Of a stretch of DNA of 64,000 nt, positions 8,456 to 16,657 are shown piece after piece. The number at the start of each line of letters is the position of its first letter. The first letter of the stretch is position 1. The notes below the pieces were generated by a model. It saw only the letters and a list, made by a program, of their open reading frames with translations. It had not been told where the DNA came from and searched no databases. The position numbers were made by a program, and so were the translations under genes. Origin of the DNA: Gammaproteobacteria bacterium. Lineage in GTDB: Bacteria > Pseudomonadota > Gammaproteobacteria > Pseudomonadales > Azotimanducaceae. The stretch spans positions 60,433 through 124,432 of the forward strand of contig JAPUIA010000115.1 in assembly GCA_027297435.1 (NCBI GenBank), written 5' to 3'.

Positions 8456-10459
8456 ATGGTCAACGTTTTAAAGGATCTACCGCTCAACAAAGATGGTTCG
8501 ATCGCGCTCGACGTCTGGTCGAAACGTTTGTGTGGTGATCGGCCGCACCTCGATGAAGCGACGATTGTCGGTGCGGCTCGCTTTGTGGGTGATCGATGGG
8601 CGGAGGCGATGCTGCTCAGCGGGGTGGAACTGGCAGAGCTTGTGGCAACCCTGCAGATGGATACGACTTCGGTGGTCGCCGCGTTGTTCTATCGACCGCT
8701 ACGGCACGGCGATCTCGTCGAGTCCGAAGCACGTTCCATCATGGGTGATGAGGCGGCGGTGCTGTTGAGTGCGGTCATTCACATGGCTGATACGAGTCTT
8801 CTGGACCTTTCGAGCTCGCGGATGCTTGCGAGTGAGGCGCAAGATCAAACCGCCAATATTCGACGCATGTTGGTCGCTCTCATTGACGACGGCCGAGTCG
8901 CCGTGCTCAAGCTCGCCGAACGCGTTGTGGCGCTGCGTCGAGCCAAAGAGAGTTCCGAGGTACGTAAGACTCGCATCGCCACCGAAGCCATGACCGTTTT
9001 TGTGCCGCTCGCTAGCCGACTCGGAATCTGGCGACTCAAGTGGGAACTAGAAGACTTGTCGCTGCGTTATCTAGAATCGGACACCTACGTACGCATCGCT
9101 AGGCAGCTAGATGGTAAGCGCAGCGAGCGAGAGAAACAGGTCAGAGATATCGCTGATGAGTTGCAGGAGACGTTTAGCGCCCAAGGCATCGATGCATCAG
9201 TAACGGGGCGCGCGAAACACATATACGGCATCTGGCGCAAAATGCGCACCAAGAACATTGGCTTTGATGAGGTCTACGACGTACGGGCAATACGCGTCGT
9301 CGTATCGGAAGTCGCTCAATGCTATGCGGCGCTTGGCACCATTCATATGCGTTGGCAGCACATACCGAGCGAGTTTGACGATTATATCGCGGTGCCCAAA
9401 CAGAACGGCTACCGTTCGATTCATACTGCGGTCATCGGCACAGACCACAAGATCTTCGAAGTGCAGATCCGCACGAAAGAGATGCACGATGAATCGGAAC
9501 TGGGGGTGTGCGCGCACTGGTCGTATAAAGACGCCGAACAAGAAGACGGTTATTACGCGGACAAAATGACCTGGTTGCGCCAAGTACTCGATTGGCAAGA
9601 GGAGATGGGCGGTCCGCACACGCTATCTGTTGAGTTGCGCGAAAAAATCCGCGAGGAACGCATCTTTGTCTACACCCCACAAGGACATGTGGTGGATCTC
9701 ACGACGGGTGCAACACCGCTGGACTTTGCCTATCGCGTGCACACTGAAGTGGGGCATCGCTCGATTGGAGCGCGCGTCGACGGCGTCGATGTGCCGCTCA
9801 ATACGCCGCTACGTACCGGACAACGTGTGGAAATACTGACTGCAGAGGACACCGAACCGCGCCGCGCCTGGTTGGACCCCTCGCTCGGATATGTGTGTAC
9901 GGCGAGGGCCAAGAGCAAAATACAGGGTTGGTTCCGCTCGTTGGCGTTGGCCCGCAACGTAGCTGACGGCAAAGAGCAGCTCAGGTCCATGATCGACCGG
10001 TTGAGCATTCCAGCGCTTATGGATGAGGAGCTGGATACGCTCGCCGAGGTGTTCGGGTTGGCATCTCGAAATGATTTGTTTCGTGCCATCGCGGTGGCGG
10101 AGTTGCAGGTGTTGGATGTCGTACGTCAACGCTTTGCCAACGCCGAGGCCAGTTCTGGACAACTGAGTCTGCTGCCGGAATTTGACGTTCCAGAGACTCG
10201 GGAAAGCCATACGCTGGAGATATGCGCACACGATCGAGGTGGCCTTTTACGCGATGTCACGATGCTGCTAAGTGAGGACAAGCTTTCGTTGATCTCGAAC
10301 ACGGGCCGAGTCGATAGGACGACGAACACGGCTTGGCTCGTCGTTGAGTTAGAGCTTGGGAATCTGTTCGAGGTGGCAAAGGTAGTCAACCGGCTGCAAC
10401 ACATTAAGGGCGTAATTCATGTGCGACGTATCAAACACATCGGAGCAGAAGTTCGATGA
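8456..10459 (+). CDS. relA: GTP pyrophosphokinase RelA lacking the zinc-finger domain
   Basis: Makes (p)ppGpp from GTP or GDP and ATP when uncharged tRNA enters the ribosome. The N-terminal hydrolase domain is degenerate (no HD pair, as in RelA rather than SpoT). The synthetase domain has [39 protein letters not shown] and [14 protein letters not shown] begins at [14 protein letters not shown], and the helical region includes [17 protein letters not shown]. The C-terminal ACT/RRM domain is [14 protein letters not shown]. The protein has 667 residues against about 744 in E. coli. The missing part is the zinc-finger/conserved-cysteine region that should lie between the helical and ACT domains: no CC motif is present, and the helical part joins the ACT domain through a short linker. 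The stop overlaps the adk ATG. Confidence 0.93.
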   Translation: MVNVLKDLPLNKDGSIALDVWSKRLCGDRPHLDEATIVGAARFVGDRWAEAMLLSGVELAELVATLQMDTTSVVAALFYRPLRHGDLVESEARSIMGDEAAVLLSAVIHMADTSLLDLSSSRMLASEAQDQTANIRRMLVALIDDGRVAVLKLAERVVALRRAKESSEVRKTRIATEAMTVFVPLASRLGIWRLKWELEDLSLRYLESDTYVRIARQLDGKRSEREKQVRDIADELQETFSAQGIDASVTGRAKHIYGIWRKMRTKNIGFDEVYDVRAIRVVVSEVAQCYAALGTIHMRWQHIPSEFDDYIAVPKQNGYRSIHTAVIGTDHKIFEVQIRTKEMHDESELGVCAHWSYKDAEQEDGYYADKMTWLRQVLDWQEEMGGPHTLSVELREKIREERIFVYTPQGHVVDLTTGATPLDFAYRVHTEVGHRSIGARVDGVDVPLNTPLRTGQRVEILTAEDTEPRRAWLDPSLGYVCTARAKSKIQGWFRSLALARNVADGKEQLRSMIDRLSIPALMDEELDTLAEVFGLASRNDLFRAIAVAELQVLDVVRQRFANAEASSGQLSLLPEFDVPETRESHTLEICAHDRGGLLRDVTMLLSEDKLSLISNTGRVDRTTNTAWLVVELELGNLFEVAKVVNRLQHIKGVIHVRRIKHIGAEVR

Positions 10460-11106
10460 GAGTGATCTTGCTGGGCCCTCCAGGGGCAGGTAAGGGTACG
10501 CAAGCGCAGTTTATTTGTGACGCGTTCAGCATCCCGCAAATTTCCACGGGAAACATGCTCAGAACCGCGGTCGCTGCGGGAACCGAGCTCGGACAACGGG
10601 TCAGAGGCGTATTAGATTCCGGCGCGCTGGTGTCTGATGAGATCATCATCGACTTAGTCAAAGAGCGAATCACCCAAGACGATTGCGCGAATGGGTTCTT
10701 ATTCGACGGGTTTCCAAGAACCATTCCGCAAGCGCAAGCGCTGCAGGCTGCAGGCGTTCCGATCGATGCAGTCGTCGAGATCAGCGTGCCGGATGAAGAG
10801 ATCATCAAGCGCCTGAGTGGACGCCGAATGCACCCGGGCAGCGGTCGCGTCTATCACGTCATCTTCAACCCGCCCAAAGTGGACGACGTCGATGACGAAT
10901 CTGGAGAACCTTTGATTCAACGCATTGATGATAAAGAAGCCACCGTTAAAGAACGCTTGTCTGTGTATCACCAACAAACTCGTCCGCTTGTCGAGTTCTA
11001 TCAAAACTTTTCCAACACGGAAAGTTTGCGTTACGTCACAGTTGATGGGCTTGGAGATGTGAACGACGTCCAAAAAGAAGTACTAAAAGCGTTGCGAAAC
11101 GAGTAG
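10456..11106 (+). CDS. adk: Adenylate kinase
   Basis: Interconverts AMP and ATP with two ADP. The 216-residue product has the P-loop [10 protein letters not shown], the AMP-site DGFPRT and a long LID domain ([19 protein letters not shown]). The LID lacks zinc cysteines, as usual in gammaproteobacteria. The ATG overlaps the relA TGA (ATGA), so translation is probably coupled to relA. Confidence 0.97.
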   Translation: MRVILLGPPGAGKGTQAQFICDAFSIPQISTGNMLRTAVAAGTELGQRVRGVLDSGALVSDEIIIDLVKERITQDDCANGFLFDGFPRTIPQAQALQAAGVPIDAVVEISVPDEEIIKRLSGRRMHPGSGRVYHVIFNPPKVDDVDDESGEPLIQRIDDKEATVKERLSVYHQQTRPLVEFYQNFSNTESLRYVTVDGLGDVNDVQKEVLKALRNE

Positions 11107-11264
11107 TTATTTTTATTTGAATTACATATCATTCGCTTCGGTCTTACACGACGCTATCTTCTAGCTACTGTAAAACCACTTCTAGACGAAAGAAGTTCAA
11201 GGATTAAGTTCAGTACGAAACTGGATTTATTAACAAACGTATAGGAACATCCGAGGAGACCTGT
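11107..11264 (+). other. AT-rich intergenic region upstream of the histone-like gene
   Basis: This 158-base stretch is clearly more AT-rich than its surroundings and holds no ORF. It must carry the promoter of the lysine-rich gene, but I could not find a convincing -35/-10 pair. A strong ribosome site, GAGGAGA, lies 6 bases before the ATG at 11265. Confidence 0.5.
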
Positions 11265-11507
11265 ATGGCGACAGCTAAACGCAAAGCCCCCGCTCGCAAA
11301 AAGAAGCGAGTTGCGAAGAAAGCTACTGCAAAACGGAAAGTAGCCAAGAGAAAGGCTGCACCCAAACGCAAAAAGAAGGCGCCCGCTAAGAAGCGGGTAG
11401 CCAAGAAGCGCAAAGCAGCACCTAAGCGTAAGAAAAAGGCCGCCAAGAAGCGCAAGGCAGCACCTAAGCGCAAGAAAAAGGCACCAGCTAAGCGCAAGCG
11501 GCGATAG
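11265..11507 (+). CDS. Lysine/arginine/alanine-rich histone H1-like protein
   Basis: An 80-residue, extremely basic protein built from Ala, Lys, Arg and Pro, with repeats such as KRKAAPKRKKKAPAKKR. The composition resembles bacterial H1-like proteins (the Lys-rich tails of AlgP/AlgR3, Bordetella BpH1 and chlamydial Hc1/Hc2), which bind DNA non-specifically and condense the nucleoid or affect transcription. DNA binding here is inferred from composition only. The start follows a strong GAGGAGA ribosome site. The gene stands alone, with its own upstream AT-rich gap and a terminator-like hairpin after it. Confidence 0.8.
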   Translation: MATAKRKAPARKKKRVAKKATAKRKVAKRKAAPKRKKKAPAKKRVAKKRKAAPKRKKKAAKKRKAAPKRKKKAPAKRKRR

Positions 11508-11557
11508 CGTTCTCGGAGCACACACAAAGTGTGTGTTCCGATTACAAACTAAAGCTA

Positions 11558-11600
11558 CCGCAGCGCCTCGACCGAGGCGCTGCGGCGGGCTTCTTCTCCT
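11558..11600 (+). terminator. Terminator hairpin between the histone-like gene and moeA
   Basis: CCGCAGCGCCTCG and CGAGGCGCTGCGG form a perfect 12-13 base-pair stem with a tiny loop, followed by a pyrimidine-rich tail (GGCTTCTTCTCCT). It lies between two convergent genes, so it may stop transcription from both sides; the minus-strand tail is only moderately T-rich. Confidence 0.65.
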
Positions 11601-11620
11601 CGAGAAATGTCAATGTTTGT

Positions 11621-12829
11621 TTAGGCGAGCCCGTACAGGGGCAATACGTCTACGGTCGAACCTCGTAGCAGATCGTCACAATCTTTCGGAATACGTATCA
11701 GACAGTTCGCATGGGTGAAGCTACTCATACGATTTGAGCTCTGATCGCCCGTCGTGTTGACCGTGGGGTGAGGGTGATCGTTAGAGACCACACCTCGCTG
11801 ATACTCTTCGCGACCGGCGCGATGAATGATCGTGTCACGTAACTCGCAGCGAAACGTCAGTGGTGGTGTGGGCGTCGTACCGCACAATTGCGCAATAGCC
11901 GGCTTGGCGATCATGAGCAACGTGACGATCGTCGATACCGGGTTGCCGGGTAGGCCAAAGAACAAGCAATCGCCGATCTCGCCAAACGCCAACGGTTTGC
12001 CAGGCTTGAGGTTCAACCGCCAAAAGTCGAGCGTACCGATTGCCTCCAGCGTGTCTTTGACATGGTCTGCGTCACCCACAGACACGCCTCCGCTGGTAAG
12101 CAGTACGTCGCACCGCGCGCTCGCGGCTAACAGCGCGTGAGAAATTGCAGCCGTATCGTCCGGCAATACGCCTAGGTTGTCGACTTCGACGGGTAAGTCG
12201 GCCAGAAGTTCGACGACCGTATAGCGATTGGAATCGAAAATATTGCCGTAGGCGAGTGCCGAACCCGGCACTTGGAGTTCGTCACCGGTGGAGAAAACGC
12301 CAATACGTGGGCGGGCGAATACTTCTACTTCGGCAATCCCGCAACCGGCGAGGGTACCCACGTCGAACGCGGTAATCGTCTTGCCTTTATGCAGTATGAC
12401 CTGATTTTGCTTCACGTCATGGCCAACGCTACGCACGTTGGCACCCTCGGCGGGGGGCGTCGCAACGATAATCTGATTGTCGCGGACCGTGCAGTCCTCT
12501 TGGATGACGACGGTGTCGGTAGCCGCTGGCAGTGCGGCGCCGGTCATGATTCGTACGCATTGGCCGTTGTCGACAGCGTCGGTGAAGGGGTGTCCGGCGA
12601 GACTCACGCCGATCAATTTCAACGAGTCGAGATTGGCGGACCACAGATACGCATAGCCATCCATTGCTGATGCGCGAAAGGGCGGTAGATCGGTGGGCGC
12701 ACATACGGGGGCCGCCGTTACGCGGTGATGGGCGCGATCTAAGCTTGCGAGTTCCTTGGTGTTCGGCGCGCGAACGTGTTGCAGAATAGAGTTAAGTGCT
12801 TCGTCAAGGTCCAGTGGTTTGGATAACAT
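11621..12829 (-). CDS. moeA: Molybdopterin molybdenumtransferase MoeA
   Basis: Inserts molybdate into adenylylated molybdopterin to finish molybdenum cofactor. The product has 402 residues from the ATG at 12829; the longer track ORF only adds antisense sequence from tsaB. Visible motifs are LPPFRASAMDGYA, GVFSTGDEL, TSGGVSVGD, LKPGKPLAFG and FGLPGNPVS, in the family order. It is divergent from tsaB with only 6 bases between the start codons. No other molybdenum cofactor gene is nearby. Confidence 0.95.
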   Translation of the reverse strand: MLSKPLDLDEALNSILQHVRAPNTKELASLDRAHHRVTAAPVCAPTDLPPFRASAMDGYAYLWSANLDSLKLIGVSLAGHPFTDAVDNGQCVRIMTGAALPAATDTVVIQEDCTVRDNQIIVATPPAEGANVRSVGHDVKQNQVILHKGKTITAFDVGTLAGCGIAEVEVFARPRIGVFSTGDELQVPGSALAYGNIFDSNRYTVVELLADLPVEVDNLGVLPDDTAAISHALLAASARCDVLLTSGGVSVGDADHVKDTLEAIGTLDFWRLNLKPGKPLAFGEIGDCLFFGLPGNPVSTIVTLLMIAKPAIAQLCGTTPTPPLTFRCELRDTIIHRAGREEYQRGVVSNDHPHPTVNTTGDQSSNRMSSFTHANCLIRIPKDCDDLLRGSTVDVLPLYGLA

Positions 12830-12835
12830 AGCTCT

Positions 12836-13510
12836 ATGTCGCGAATTCTTGGGATAGAAACTTCTGGCGGGCTTTGTTCGGCAGCCGTATTGGTTGACGG
12901 GGACATCATCGAGGATACACGGAAGATGGAGCGTATGCACAACGAGTACGTTCTCGAACTCATCGATGGCGTCATGCGACGAGCACGTCTGGCTCCGACA
13001 TCGTTGGACGGGGTCGCGTTCGGCTGTGGCCCGGGCTCGTTTACTGGGGTCAGAATTGCAGCTTCGGTCGCCCAAGGCATAGCCTTTGGTGCCAATGCTT
13101 GCGTGTTGCCGATCGCCTCGACATTGGCGCTGGCCGACGCTGCGCGCGCCAAAGAAGTTGACATGCCCGATGGAGTGGTGGCGGTAATTCGCTCGCGCCG
13201 TGATGCGTACTATTTAGCGAGTCTCAGATGTGTCGATGGGCGTCTCGTGCCACGACGCGAAGCCTGCCTCTTCGAAGGTCCGCCTGACTGGCAGGAAATC
13301 AACGATCCCCGTTGGCGGTTGGCGGGTCCGATACCTTCATGGCTCGCCGAGGTTGTGCCGATCGAGCGTTGGTGCACCGATATCGCCACCGATGGCACGG
13401 TGGTTGCGCGCCTGGGCTTGGCGGCCCTGTTGCGGGACGAGGGACAAGCACCGGAATTTGGTTTGCCTATCTATGTTCGAGGCGACTCACCGTGGCGAGC
13501 GTCCCGATAG
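12836..13510 (+). CDS. tsaB: tRNA threonylcarbamoyladenosine biosynthesis protein TsaB
   Basis: Partner of TsaD and TsaE in forming t6A37 on tRNAs that read ANN codons. The 224-residue ASKHA-fold protein begins MSRILGIETSGGLCSAAVL and contains GCGPGSFTGVRIAASVAQG, the TsaB signature. It starts 6 bases from the moeA start on the other strand, so its promoter must lie inside moeA. rsmJ follows after 17 bases. Confidence 0.94.
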   Translation: MSRILGIETSGGLCSAAVLVDGDIIEDTRKMERMHNEYVLELIDGVMRRARLAPTSLDGVAFGCGPGSFTGVRIAASVAQGIAFGANACVLPIASTLALADAARAKEVDMPDGVVAVIRSRRDAYYLASLRCVDGRLVPRREACLFEGPPDWQEINDPRWRLAGPIPSWLAEVVPIERWCTDIATDGTVVARLGLAALLRDEGQAPEFGLPIYVRGDSPWRASR

Positions 13511-13527
13511 GTCCGGATTAGAGAAGC

Positions 13528-14211
13528 ATGAGACTCTTTCACCACAGCGATGTTAACCCACATCGCTATGCCCAACATTTCGAATTGGTGGCGTGTCAGG
13601 AGCGGCCGCACGATGTCACCGGTTACTTTCTCTGGTTTGATGCTAGCGGTTTATCCATGTTCCGCGATGCTGAGCGAAGCGGCGTCAAGCTCAACGTGAG
13701 CGATTTCGAGCAGCGCACCAACCAGGCACTGATCCTCGCCCAAGCTTGCGGTGCGCACGCGCGACCGAATGTAGTCGATTTGATGGCTGGGTGGGGAGTC
13801 GATGGACTCAGTTTGGCTATGCGCGGCTGTCGAGTCACGTTGATCGAACGTTCTCCGGCTGTTTGGGCGATGCTCGATGAATTCGTATCGCGGCTCACAC
13901 TACCCGTAAACGTCGTATACGCCGATGCACGCGAGTGGTGCGAGAAGGCCACGGCGACGGTGGATGTCGTCTATCTAGATCCCATGTTTGCTCCGCGGCG
14001 CAAAACCGCATTGCCGAGCAAACGCCTGCAATTCCTGCGCGATGTGGCATGGCACGATGACGTGTCGTTGCGATGCTGGATCGAATTTGCCCGACGTGTG
14101 GCAAAGGATCGAGTCGTCGTCAAACGTCGAGCCAAGGATCCGGTGCTGGCGACCCCTGCTTGGCAAGTGCAGGGACGCCAGGTCCGTTTCGACGTCTATA
14201 AGCTCGCCTAA
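13528..14211 (+). CDS. rsmJ: 16S rRNA (guanine-1516-N2)-methyltransferase RsmJ
   Basis: SAM-dependent enzyme that methylates G1516 of 16S rRNA. The 227-residue product shows the RsmJ pattern: SAM motif VVDLMAGWGVDGLSLAMRGC, then VYLDPMF and the C-terminal DRVVVKRRAKDP. It probably forms an operon with tsaB and is convergent with plsB. Confidence 0.9.
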   Translation: MRLFHHSDVNPHRYAQHFELVACQERPHDVTGYFLWFDASGLSMFRDAERSGVKLNVSDFEQRTNQALILAQACGAHARPNVVDLMAGWGVDGLSLAMRGCRVTLIERSPAVWAMLDEFVSRLTLPVNVVYADAREWCEKATATVDVVYLDPMFAPRRKTALPSKRLQFLRDVAWHDDVSLRCWIEFARRVAKDRVVVKRRAKDPVLATPAWQVQGRQVRFDVYKLA

Positions 14212-14244
14212 AGCGAGCCACTCGCCTAGACACCTGCCCCGCTT

Positions 14245-16620
14245 CTATCCGCGTAGGATCGCGTAGCGGTACTGTGCGTCGATTACCCGTTCTGACGCAC
14301 GCATCACGTCAGTGACGATTTCGCTGTGGCTGAGTTGGCCGTCGTGAGTTTCTTGGACGACGCCGTCGTCAATGAGTTTGTCGACGAAGGAGTTGAATAA
14401 TCTTTGATCGAAAAATTCCGGAGCGTTGATGTCATAGAGCCGTGACATCTTGCGGGCAACACGTTGACTTTGTTCCTGTAGCTCGGCTCGCGTGTGAATC
14501 GCATTGTCCGGGTTGGCGAGTAGGCTGATGACGATGTAGAGGCGCTCGAGTGTCTGCATGACCACGCTCGACAACAGGTGCAACCGATAGTGTTCACGGC
14601 TAGCGACGGGTGGCGGTAGAAGATGATCATCGGCTACGTGTAGGAGGCCGAAATGTGCCAGGTGCTCAATCCAGCGATCGACGGCGTCCAGTTGGCTACC
14701 CTCCAAACTTTCGGCGTGTAGCTCGTTGGCAAGATACGGGTACACGACCGCGATCATCCGTTTTAAAGAGCTGCGGTGAAACGGCCGGCGTCGCGAGACG
14801 AGCAAGCAACTGATGAGTGAGGGTAGGGCCAGGACGTGTGCAACGTTGTTGCGATACCAAGTCATCAATACGGCCGAGAATGGCGCCAGATAGTACACGT
14901 CACCAAAGTCGTCCTGATCTTTGTTCAGCATGCCGAGGTTCATGACGTAGTCGATGACCTCTTTGCCGTTGAGCTTCGTCACGTTGAAATCGTGGGCGTT
15001 GCTGTCCCATCGTAGCAGGTCCAAATAGCAGTTGACCTGGTCGACGAGCATACGTTCTTCGATCGAAAGACGCGGTGTGCAGAGCATTACCAGCGCGACG
15101 AGATTGATCGGGTTGACCGAGGCCGCTTGATTGATCCGTACGAGAATTTGGCGGCCCAATGCCGACGCGGGGTCGTCATGGCAGGGCTCGGTGGCGCGCC
15201 ACTGATCCAATCGCAAAGGCTGGCCGAAGTTGACCTCTACTCTGCCGAAGTCTTGCCGGATCAACCGAAGACTTCGGAAGATATCGAATACCGACTCCTT
15301 TTGTTTTTCCGAACCCTTCAGTTCGTCCCTATACGAAGCGGCTTCGATGAGCTTTTCGTAGCCGACATACACCGGTACGAATGCCAGCGGTCGAGGTAGC
15401 CCGCGCTCGGCGTGCTCGAGCGTCATCTTCAACAGTCCGACACGCGCCGGAAGCAACCGGCCTGTTCGGGTACGCCCGCCTTCCGGAAAAAATTCCACAC
15501 AATGACCGCGTCGATAGACTTGATAGAGGTATTCGGAAAAGACTGCGGCGTAAACGGGATCGTCGCGAAAGCTGCGGCGCATGAAAAAAGCACCTCCGCG
15601 GCGTAACAGCCCACCTACAACCGGTAAATTCAGGTTATCTCCCGCCGCGATATGCGGCAGCATCAGGCCGTGCTGGAACAGCAGATATGACAATAGCAGG
15701 TAGTCCACGTGGCTGCGGTGAGAAGGCACGTAAACCAGGGTGTGGGTTTGTGCAAGCCCTACAATGCGTTCCAGACCGCGGATTTCGACACCGTCGTAGA
15801 TGCGATGCCAGAACATTTGCAATAGGCGAGCCAAGACGATGATCGTTGGGTAGGACATGTTGGACGCGATCGTGAGTGCGGCCTTGCGGGCTAATTTCTG
15901 GACTTTCTTGACGTCGATGTCATTGGCTGACACTTCTGCATCGATAGCCTCCTGTACCGACCGGCTCGCCACGATTTGATCCACCAGCGTCCGCCGGTGC
16001 GAAAAGTCCGGGCCGAAGGTGGCCACCTTCAGATTGCGCAATCGAACTCGCAAGATGCGGGCGACTTTGCGCACGCGGTGACTTTCGTCGGCATCGACGA
16101 CGTCTGCTAAACGCAGTCCTTCACCAAAGTTCACAACGATGTGGTGGCGGGAAATGAGCAGATTGACGAAACGTTTGAGCCGAGAAGTCGCCGCCCAGTT
16201 CTCCGAGAAGAACAGGCGCAAGATCGAGCGTTCTCGATTGGTGGCTCTGCCCCAGAAAATCTGCACCGGTATGAACTCGACGGAACTCGAAGCTGCAGAC
16301 GTGCTCGCCAATATGCGAACGAGGCGCCTGGAATAGGTACGCATGGTATTGCGGCGTAACCAACCGGTTGGGCGGTTCAGAAACAGAAACCGTCGATCTT
16401 CCAGTTGATCGCCAATCTCGATATTCGATAGTGGGTCGGGCCATCCGTGACCGTTACATACGATGTCCAACACGGCGAGGTCGCTCAGCGATCGAGTCGG
16501 CAGCACGAATACCGTAGCGGGCGGAAGTTGCTCAGGGGGTTCGCCGGCGATGCGGGGTCTGGCAATCCAGCGAATGACGCTGCGGGCAATCCGATAGCCG
16601 AGATTCCGCAGTCCCAACAC
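14245..16620 (-). CDS. plsB: Glycerol-3-phosphate acyltransferase PlsB
   Basis: Inner-membrane enzyme that acylates sn-glycerol-3-phosphate at position 1, the first step of phospholipid synthesis. The 791-residue product has the acyltransferase block I HRSHVDYLLLSYLL and block III FFPEGGRTRTGRLL. It is close to E. coli PlsB in length (807). It lies 37 bases after the gspD stop on the same strand; a small GCCGC/GCGGC hairpin sits between them without a T-run, so read-through from gspD is possible. Confidence 0.94.
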   Translation of the reverse strand: MLGLRNLGYRIARSVIRWIARPRIAGEPPEQLPPATVFVLPTRSLSDLAVLDIVCNGHGWPDPLSNIEIGDQLEDRRFLFLNRPTGWLRRNTMRTYSRRLVRILASTSAASSSVEFIPVQIFWGRATNRERSILRLFFSENWAATSRLKRFVNLLISRHHIVVNFGEGLRLADVVDADESHRVRKVARILRVRLRNLKVATFGPDFSHRRTLVDQIVASRSVQEAIDAEVSANDIDVKKVQKLARKAALTIASNMSYPTIIVLARLLQMFWHRIYDGVEIRGLERIVGLAQTHTLVYVPSHRSHVDYLLLSYLLFQHGLMLPHIAAGDNLNLPVVGGLLRRGGAFFMRRSFRDDPVYAAVFSEYLYQVYRRGHCVEFFPEGGRTRTGRLLPARVGLLKMTLEHAERGLPRPLAFVPVYVGYEKLIEAASYRDELKGSEKQKESVFDIFRSLRLIRQDFGRVEVNFGQPLRLDQWRATEPCHDDPASALGRQILVRINQAASVNPINLVALVMLCTPRLSIEERMLVDQVNCYLDLLRWDSNAHDFNVTKLNGKEVIDYVMNLGMLNKDQDDFGDVYYLAPFSAVLMTWYRNNVAHVLALPSLISCLLVSRRRPFHRSSLKRMIAVVYPYLANELHAESLEGSQLDAVDRWIEHLAHFGLLHVADDHLLPPPVASREHYRLHLLSSVVMQTLERLYIVISLLANPDNAIHTRAELQEQSQRVARKMSRLYDINAPEFFDQRLFNSFVDKLIDDGVVQETHDGQLSHSEIVTDVMRASERVIDAQYRYAILRG

Positions 16621-16657
16621 GGTCTACGGCCGCCTAGCGGCTTGTTGAAACATGCTG

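Noticed and set aside
14212-14230. GCGAG-CCA-CTCGC hairpin between rsmJ and plsB as a terminator
   Set aside because: Only 5 pairs and no T-run on either strand.
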